Origin: Methylotenera sp.
GTDB lineage: Bacteria; Pseudomonadota; Gammaproteobacteria; Burkholderiales; Methylophilaceae
Assembly (NCBI GenBank): GCA_013816325.1
Contig: JACDEP010000030.1
Location: forward strand, 4,057-16,347
Direction: 5' to 3'
DNA length: 12,291 nucleotides
Part shown: piece after piece, positions 9,201-12,291 of the stretch
Position numbering within the stretch: position 1 is the first letter of the stretch
Layout of the letters: each line of letters starts with the position of its first letter
Position numbers and translations under genes: made by a program
The notes under the pieces: model-generated
Told to the model about the DNA's origin: nothing
What the model saw: only the letters and a program-made list of their open reading frames with translations
Database searches by the model: none

Positions 9201-9647
9201 AATGCGCCATTGGGCGTAACCACAGAAATCAACCTGCATACGCCCGCGCTTCTGCCGACAAAATATTGCCCAGATGTGCATGAACGTTTGGTCATTTATA
9301 AACGTCTGGCTAACTGTACGAATGACGATGAGTTGGACAATATGCAAGAAGAGTTGATAGACCGTTTTGGTTTACTTCCTGAGCAAGGCGAAGCACTCAT
9401 GGCTTGCCACAGGCTACGTGTCACTGCTAAGCCCATTGGTATCATCAAGATTGATGCTAGCGCTGATGCGATCCAGCTGCAATTCAACCCTAAAGCCGAC
9501 ATTGATCCAACCAAACTCATCGCCCTATTGCAGCGTGACCGCCGTTGCCGCATGAATGGGCCAGATAAATTAAGAGTGACGGTAAGCTTGGAAGAAATCC
9601 ATCACCGTACTGAATTTGTTAAAGTGCTTTTGAAAGAATTTGTTTAG
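6228..9647 (+). CDS. mfd: Transcription-repair coupling factor Mfd
   Basis: The 1139 residues match the usual Mfd length (E. coli 1148). Order: UvrB-like N-terminal module with PYDQFSPHPDLISERL (79-94) and GEFSVRGGLVDLFP (about 163-176); RNA-polymerase-interaction (CarD-like) domain from about 474, with VVHEQHGVGRYKG; then a RecG-like SF2 translocase. The translocase shows Walker A GDVGFGKT (625-632, Lys631), GTHRL, DEEH (726-729), LTATPIPRTL (751-760) and LRGRVGRS (896-903). The C-terminal TRCF domain follows from about 1000. Mfd binds stalled RNA polymerase, pushes it off DNA by ATP-driven translocation and recruits UvrA for strand-specific nucleotide excision repair. The start is decided by an in-frame TAA nine bases upstream of the ATG. 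No Shine-Dalgarno sequence is visible. All helicase motifs look intact. Confidence 0.99.
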   Translation: MTYTSLPIPKPGQSTRFDLNTNGMDGLALAELATQLKKNKQPLVIISANAFDAQRLLEEIPYFAPDLCVNLLPDWETLPYDQFSPHPDLISERLTTLYQITQNNCDVIIVPLATALIRLSPKAYLSANTFMLKKNQRLDTEALRRQCAEAGYHHVSQVISHGEFSVRGGLVDLFPMGSALPYRLDLFGDEIETIRTFDVDTQRSLYPVPEIRLLPAREFPLDEAGISLFRSQFRETFEGDPQRAKIYKDVSKGVASGGIEWYLPLFFEQTASLLDYLPNNCLLCLHGDLDQSAQGFWREAQSRYKLLAHDAERPLLVPEKLLIKTEDFFAATHQFTRLSLNTTKATTGLPALDIERRAEKPLHKLQDFIKDFSGRVLIAAESLGRRETISQLFIEHNLQPALIETWAEFISSDTKVMLGIAPLHHGVSVADTSSSSFAIITEAELYAATVRQQRRREKEKARSTEGMLKDLSELRPNDPVVHEQHGVGRYKGLINLDFGEGETEFLLLEYFGEDKLYVPVSQLFLISRYSGGPPESAPLHRLGSGNWEKAKKKALKQIRDTAAELLNLYAQRALRRGHAFTLSLHDYETFCEGFPFEETPDQLEAIENVIKDMQSGRPMDRLVCGDVGFGKTEVALRAAFVAVMGGRQVAVLVPTTLLAEQHFNNFTDRFAEWPIKVAEISRFRTVKEQAEALRGLAAGEIDIIIGTHRLIQKDVKFKNLGLVILDEEHRFGVRQKEQLKALRAEVDVLTLTATPIPRTLSMAMEGLREFSVISTPPQKRLSIKTFHTDYSEGIIREAATREFKRGGQVYFLHNEVDTIHSMREKLERILPDARIAVAHGQLRERELEHVMRDFYNQRYNLLLCTTIIETGIDVPTANTIIMNKADMFGLAQMHQLRGRVGRSHHQAYAYLLTDPDRKITPQAQKRLDAIQLMEDLGAGFHLAMHDLEIRGAGELLGDSQSGEMQEIGFHLYSDMLNHAVKQLKAGKEPDLNAPLGVTTEINLHTPALLPTKYCPDVHERLVIYKRLANCTNDDELDNMQEELIDRFGLLPEQGEALMACHRLRVTAKPIGIIKIDASADAIQLQFNPKADIDPTKLIALLQRDRRCRMNGPDKLRVTVSLEEIHHRTEFVKVLLKEFV

Positions 9648-9679
9648 AATGTTTTATCCACTTAAAAGATAGCCAAATC

Positions 9680-10300
9680 ATGATAGAAAAAATCCTTGCT
9701 TCAGTCGCCGCTTTCATCATCTCCGTAATCTCCTCTATGGGCTATGGTGGAATTGTCTTGCTGATGGCGATTGAATCTGCGTGCATTCCGCTCCCATCCG
9801 AAGTCATCATGCCCTTTGCAGGTTATCTCGTTTTCAAAGGCGAAATGACTTTATGGGGAATTGCGCTGGCAGGCGCTATTGGCTGCGTACTTGGCTCCAT
9901 ACCCGCGTATTACGTAGGGATGTTTGGCGGTCGGCCGCTGGCTGAGAAATACGGGAAATACGTATTGATATCGAAACATGATTTAGATATGGCTGATAGA
10001 TGGTTTGAAAAACATGGCGATATCATCATCTTTATCGCGAGGCTATTGCCTGCTGTACGTACTTTTATTGCCTTCCCAGCGGGTGTAGCACGTATGAACA
10101 TGACCAAATTCATCGCTTATACCTTCGTCGGTTCTTTAATTTGGTGTTGGGTGCTTGGCTATGCAGGCATGAAATTTGGACAGCATTGGGAGGACTTGAA
10201 AGTGTATTTTCATGAATTTCATTACGTCATCATCGGTATAGGAGTGATTTTTGTGGTTTGGTATGTCAGGCGACATTTTAAGAATGAGCAGCGGGAATAA
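9680..10300 (+). CDS. DedA family (VTT domain) inner-membrane protein
   Basis: This 206-residue integral membrane protein has hydrophobic segments near residues 10-35, 57-82, 143-166 and 182-197. Family signatures are present: ESACIPLPSEVIMPFAGYL (32-50) and FIARLLPAVRTFIAFPAG (118-135). Glu32, Arg121 and Arg127 match the acidic and arginine residues essential in E. coli YqjA. The usual GR of the second motif is AR here (Ala120), a mild change. DedA proteins are half-transporter-fold lipid translocases; members flip undecaprenyl phosphate or phosphatidylethanolamine and help maintain proton motive force. Which substrate this one uses cannot be told. It begins 32 bases after the mfd stop with no hairpin between, so read-through from mfd is likely. 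The ribosome site is weak (AAAAGA about 10 bases upstream). Confidence 0.93.
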   Translation: MIEKILASVAAFIISVISSMGYGGIVLLMAIESACIPLPSEVIMPFAGYLVFKGEMTLWGIALAGAIGCVLGSIPAYYVGMFGGRPLAEKYGKYVLISKHDLDMADRWFEKHGDIIIFIARLLPAVRTFIAFPAGVARMNMTKFIAYTFVGSLIWCWVLGYAGMKFGQHWEDLKVYFHEFHYVIIGIGVIFVVWYVRRHFKNEQRE

Positions 10301-10486
10301 AAGTTCTCAGGTTAGTTGGTGGGTTATAGGGATGGTGGATGGATAGACGCCAGACAAAATGCTATTACCCTTGATAAACACTCATTCACAACTTAAAAAC
10401 ATAAGCCTGCACTCAATGATTGTTGTTAAAAGTTAAACGTCCGATAAGGTCTGCAACAAATCTTCGCCGCCTTCCCCAGTCGCTTA

Positions 10487-10576
10487 CCCCTTTACTAGCG
10501 GCTATTCAATTACTAAATTTTCCCCTGATGGAAGCCTGCGTCAGCCGTTTCTTACATCACAATAAGACTAAAGGGG
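10487..10576. other. Nested inverted repeats; possible structured RNA or regulatory leader
   Basis: CCCCTTTA (10487-10494) is perfectly complementary to TAAAGGGG (10569-10576) and encloses 74 bases. Within it, GCGGCT (10498-10503) can pair with AGCCGT (10543-10548, one G-U), and CTGATG (10525-10530) with CGTCAG (10539-10544, one G-U); these last two overlap by two bases. A second arm, TCCCCT (10521-10526), competes for the same AGGGGA (10572-10577). Mutually exclusive pairings are a feature of leaders and riboswitches, but no known RNA family is recognised. The distance to the next small reading frame is 55 bases. Confidence 0.35.
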
Positions 10577-10605
10577 ATTATAGATATTAGATAGTTCAGC
10601 TTTAA
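10577..10605 (-). promoter_or_regulatory. Candidate minus-strand promoter
   Basis: Read on the minus strand, TTAAAG (10605-10600) is followed after exactly 17 bases by a perfect TATAAT (10582-10577). The -35 matches consensus at only three positions. A transcript would start near 10570 and run leftward through the nested inverted repeats towards dedA, with no reading frame of note. It could therefore drive a small RNA, or be chance in AT-rich DNA. Confidence 0.25.
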
Positions 10606-10631
10606 TTGCTTATCTTGTAAAGAACATAATC

Positions 10632-10799
10632 ATGAAAAGCTGGAAGATAATAAAAGAAGAAATTACAGCCACATCCGAGAAGTTATTAGGGAGTGGTGTA
10701 ATTAACTTTAATAGTATTACCATCATTGTCTGTGTAGTAGTAATCAACTTTGCATCTAAATTTATTACAAATCGAGCTCATAAATCAGGCCGTACTTAA
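10632..10799 (+). CDS. Small single-pass membrane protein, hypothetical (55 aa)
   Basis: An ATG at 10632 opens 55 codons ending in TAA at 10797-10799. The purine run AAAGAA ends seven or eight bases upstream and could serve as a weak ribosome site. The product has a charged N-terminus (MKSWKIIKEE), one hydrophobic segment at about residues 28-45 (SITIIVCVVVINFASKFI), and a basic tail (NRAHKSGRT), which suggests an inner-membrane anchor with the tail in the cytoplasm. I do not recognise the family. It is AT-rich compared with the long genes. A similar small membrane frame follows 65 bases downstream on the same strand. Being short, it could be a chance frame, but the clean membrane-protein layout favours a real gene. 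Confidence 0.45.
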   Translation: MKSWKIIKEEITATSEKLLGSGVINFNSITIIVCVVVINFASKFITNRAHKSGRT

Positions 10800-10864
10800 T
10801 TTATAAATAGACTTACTTGGGTTTATCCCATATATTCGAGTAATTCGTTGTTTTTTAATATCCA

Positions 10865-11011
10865 ATGAAACCAGACAATCTTTTTGAAAAATCAATTGCA
10901 GTGATAGTCATACTGCTATGTATCTATCTTGTGGTCAATTTTGTCATGAGTTCACAAGCCGCTGCGCCGTACGTACAAAATTTCATCTCTACTAATTTGC
11001 CGGTGGTTTGA
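10865..11011 (+). CDS. Small single-pass membrane protein, hypothetical (48 aa)
   Basis: An ATG at 10865 opens 48 codons ending in TGA at 11009-11011. The N-terminus is short and charged (MKPDNLFEK), followed by a strongly hydrophobic segment at about residues 10-28 (SIAVIVILLCIYLVVNFVM). A polar, uncharged tail of about 20 residues follows (SSQAAAPYVQNF and on). An SQAAAP stretch just after the helix resembles a signal-peptidase cleavage region, so this could also be a small secreted peptide. No Shine-Dalgarno sequence is visible. The helix vaguely resembles that of the preceding small protein (SI..IV...V.NF), but too little is shared to claim a duplication. The family is not recognised. Confidence 0.42.
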   Translation: MKPDNLFEKSIAVIVILLCIYLVVNFVMSSQAAAPYVQNFISTNLPVV

Positions 11012-11196
11012 TCGTATTCCGAAAAAATTGAATTCTACGAAATTACATTCTAAATGTTAACGCTTCCATTACTCCCGAAATGGCATTGCTTTAGTCTCGA
11101 TTGCTATATATATAGATATTGGATGTTTAGCTTAACAAGCTTAATCAACAAGGTTTAAGTAGTACTGGTTATTATCATAATTGGGCTACATTTAAT
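11012..11196. other. AT-rich convergent intergenic gap
   Basis: This 185-base gap separates the plus-strand small frame from the 3' end of the minus-strand helicase-nuclease gene. It contains a 12-bp AT palindrome, CTATATATATAG (11104-11115), and a weak AGCTT-AAC-AAGCT hairpin near 11129. No U-tract follows either arm, so no terminator can be called on either strand, although one would be expected between converging genes. No reading frame of note is present. Confidence 0.5.
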
Positions 11197-12291
11197 TTAA
11201 AGCAGCTCAACCAATTCTCCTAAGCTCAAAAAGAATACGGCTTTTTTAATGGGTAGGCCATGGCCACAGAACAAAGCTGCGTAGCGCTCTAATTGCGGCC
11301 TGTGCAATTCTGCAACTCCCGCCAAGTTGGCATTTCCATCAGGCTCTGTGAGCTTGTAATCTACAATCCAACGTATGCCATTTTCTATAAACGTACGGTC
11401 AATAATATGGTTATTAACCTCATCAGAATTGGCATCAAATAAGCTCACTTCACTGGCGGCGTCGGTATGTTGATATAAAACCCACTGGCCATACTTACTA
11501 TTCAGCGTAGCATTCAAAGCATTAAGTACTTGTGCACCGCCCTGCCTTGCTTCATTAGCAGAATGACCCTGCTGCATAAGCCATGTTTGCATTGCCTGTT
11601 CGCATTGCTCGATTCTTTGTTCATTCCATAATTTCAAATCCGTGGTCGCCAACAATTCCATGTACTTATGCGCCAGAATGCCGCTATGTCTTTGCAGGTC
11701 TATGTTAATCACAGCATCCGCTAGATTTTCCAGTTCTTGGTTGATTGCGCTTGTTTTACTAGGTAAACGGTTTTGTGGCTTGAATTCTGCGATTGAATTC
11801 CTCAACAACTCAATTGGTAACCTTTGCAGTTTGGGTACAAAACTAGCGGAGCTAACACTTAAATTCATAGCATATTTGCTAACATCCAAAGTGGCGGCTT
11901 GGACAAAATCTGCTTCCACTGCAGGCCAAAGCATTTCTAACAGTGATTTTGCTACAGGCTTTAATTCATCTTTTGCTGTCTTTTGCATCGTGGCGATCAA
12001 ATGCAGATGACGTTCACTACGTGTAGCTGCAACATACAGCAGTCGCACGATTTCATTGGTGTTACGTTCAGCTTCTAACTCTTTCAGGAACTGATATACC
12101 GTTGGGCTATTTTTTGTATCCTTGCGGCCCATTGTCATGGGCGCGGCCACTAGGCGCATTTGGTTGTTCACCAGCACTTCCTGCCAAAGCACTAATTCAT
12201 TATCTGGGTTTCTGGGCCTGCGATTTAGCGCTGGCAAGATCACCGTATCAAACTCAAGGCCTTTAGATTTATGGATGGTGAGGAACTGCAA
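11197..12291 (-). CDS. UvrD-like helicase with C-terminal PD-(D/E)XK nuclease, AddA/RecB-type (3' part)
   Basis: The frame runs leftward and is still open at the right edge, so only the last 365 or so codons are seen; the terminal TTG is an internal codon. Numbering from there, helicase motif V is TIHKSKGLEFDTVILPAL (5-22) and motif VI is VRLLYVAATRSERHL (82-96). A RecB-family nuclease follows: GILAHKYMELL (204-214, His208), Glu281 in ASEVSLF, Asp298 in IIDRTF, the catalytic IVDYK (309-313, Asp311 and Lys313) and QLERYAALF (333-341). These features fit AddA, the helicase-nuclease that with AddB resects double-strand breaks for RecA. The linker between motif VI and the nuclease is short, so a stand-alone AddA-like protein is possible. 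Its Walker A part and any addB neighbour lie beyond the window. Stop is TAA (11199-11197). Confidence 0.9.
   Translation of the reverse strand: MQFLTIHKSKGLEFDTVILPALNRRPRNPDNELVLWQEVLVNNQMRLVAAPMTMGRKDTKNSPTVYQFLKELEAERNTNEIVRLLYVAATRSERHLHLIATMQKTAKDELKPVAKSLLEMLWPAVEADFVQAATLDVSKYAMNLSVSSASFVPKLQRLPIELLRNSIAEFKPQNRLPSKTSAINQELENLADAVINIDLQRHSGILAHKYMELLATTDLKLWNEQRIEQCEQAMQTWLMQQGHSANEARQGGAQVLNALNATLNSKYGQWVLYQHTDAASEVSLFDANSDEVNNHIIDRTFIENGIRWIVDYKLTEPDGNANLAGVAELHRPQLERYAALFCGHGLPIKKAVFFLSLGELVELL

Larger units (their letters stand above)
10301..10631. other. 331-base stretch without a convincing gene
   Basis: No ATG-started frame above about 25 codons is seen on the plus strand here. 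One stop-bounded plus frame of about 42 codons (roughly 10437-10562) lacks a start codon. A TTG-started frame of about 27 codons ends near 10392, and a 28-codon minus frame crosses the middle. All are below what can be called. The stretch does hold a set of nested inverted repeats (10487-10576) and a possible minus-strand promoter (10577-10605), both listed separately. No intrinsic terminator for dedA was found. Confidence 0.6.

Noticed and set aside
11104..11115. Perfect 12-bp palindrome CTATATATATAG
   Set aside because: It is a simple alternating AT run in AT-rich DNA, so symmetry is expected by chance.
10301..11196. Possible CRISPR array, tRNA, 6S/4.5S RNA or insertion sequence in the intergenic region
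   Set aside because: There are no regularly spaced repeats, no cloverleaf, no match to the recalled cores of 6S or 4.5S RNA, and no terminal inverted repeats around a transposase.
11642..12010. 122-codon plus-strand frame inside the helicase-nuclease gene
   Set aside because: The opposite strand encodes the linker and nuclease region of a clear helicase-nuclease, and this frame shows no family features.

Overview
The window looks like chromosomal DNA of a betaproteobacterium. The large proteins read like those of the Methylophilaceae (Methylotenera/Methylophilus-like): moderate-to-low GC, weak or absent Shine-Dalgarno sequences, and a yhdP - nitrilase - tldD gene order. That placement is an inference from protein character and gene order; no database search was possible.

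Layout: bases 1-9647 form a dense plus-strand housekeeping block. It holds the C-terminal ~90% of a YhdP/AsmA-like envelope protein (its start lies off the left edge), a class-10 nitrilase-superfamily amidase of the Nit1 type, the zinc metalloprotease TldD, and the full transcription-repair coupling factor Mfd. A DedA-family membrane protein (9680-10300) follows mfd after only 32 bases. A ~900-base, AT-richer accessory stretch (10301-11196) follows. It holds a non-coding part with nested inverted repeats and two short plus-strand reading frames (55 and 48 codons), each encoding a small single-pass membrane protein. The window closes with the minus-strand 3' part of a UvrD/AddA-type helicase-nuclease running in from the right edge.

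How the genes relate: YhdP (phospholipid movement between inner and outer membrane) and DedA (lipid-carrier or phospholipid flipping) both concern envelope lipids. Mfd and the AddA/RecB-type protein both concern DNA repair. TldD is half of the TldD/TldE protease, whose partner gene is not in the window. The Nit protein is probably a metabolite-repair amidase. The intergenic gaps around nit, tldD and mfd are 154, 121 and 113 bases, so these genes may have separate promoters. The most distinctive regulatory-looking site is a near-perfect 13-pair dyad in the tldD-mfd gap, whose right arm contains an exact TATAAT.

No clear new biological system is present. The items most worth a second look are the tandem small membrane-protein frames, the structured block just upstream of them, and the dyad before mfd.
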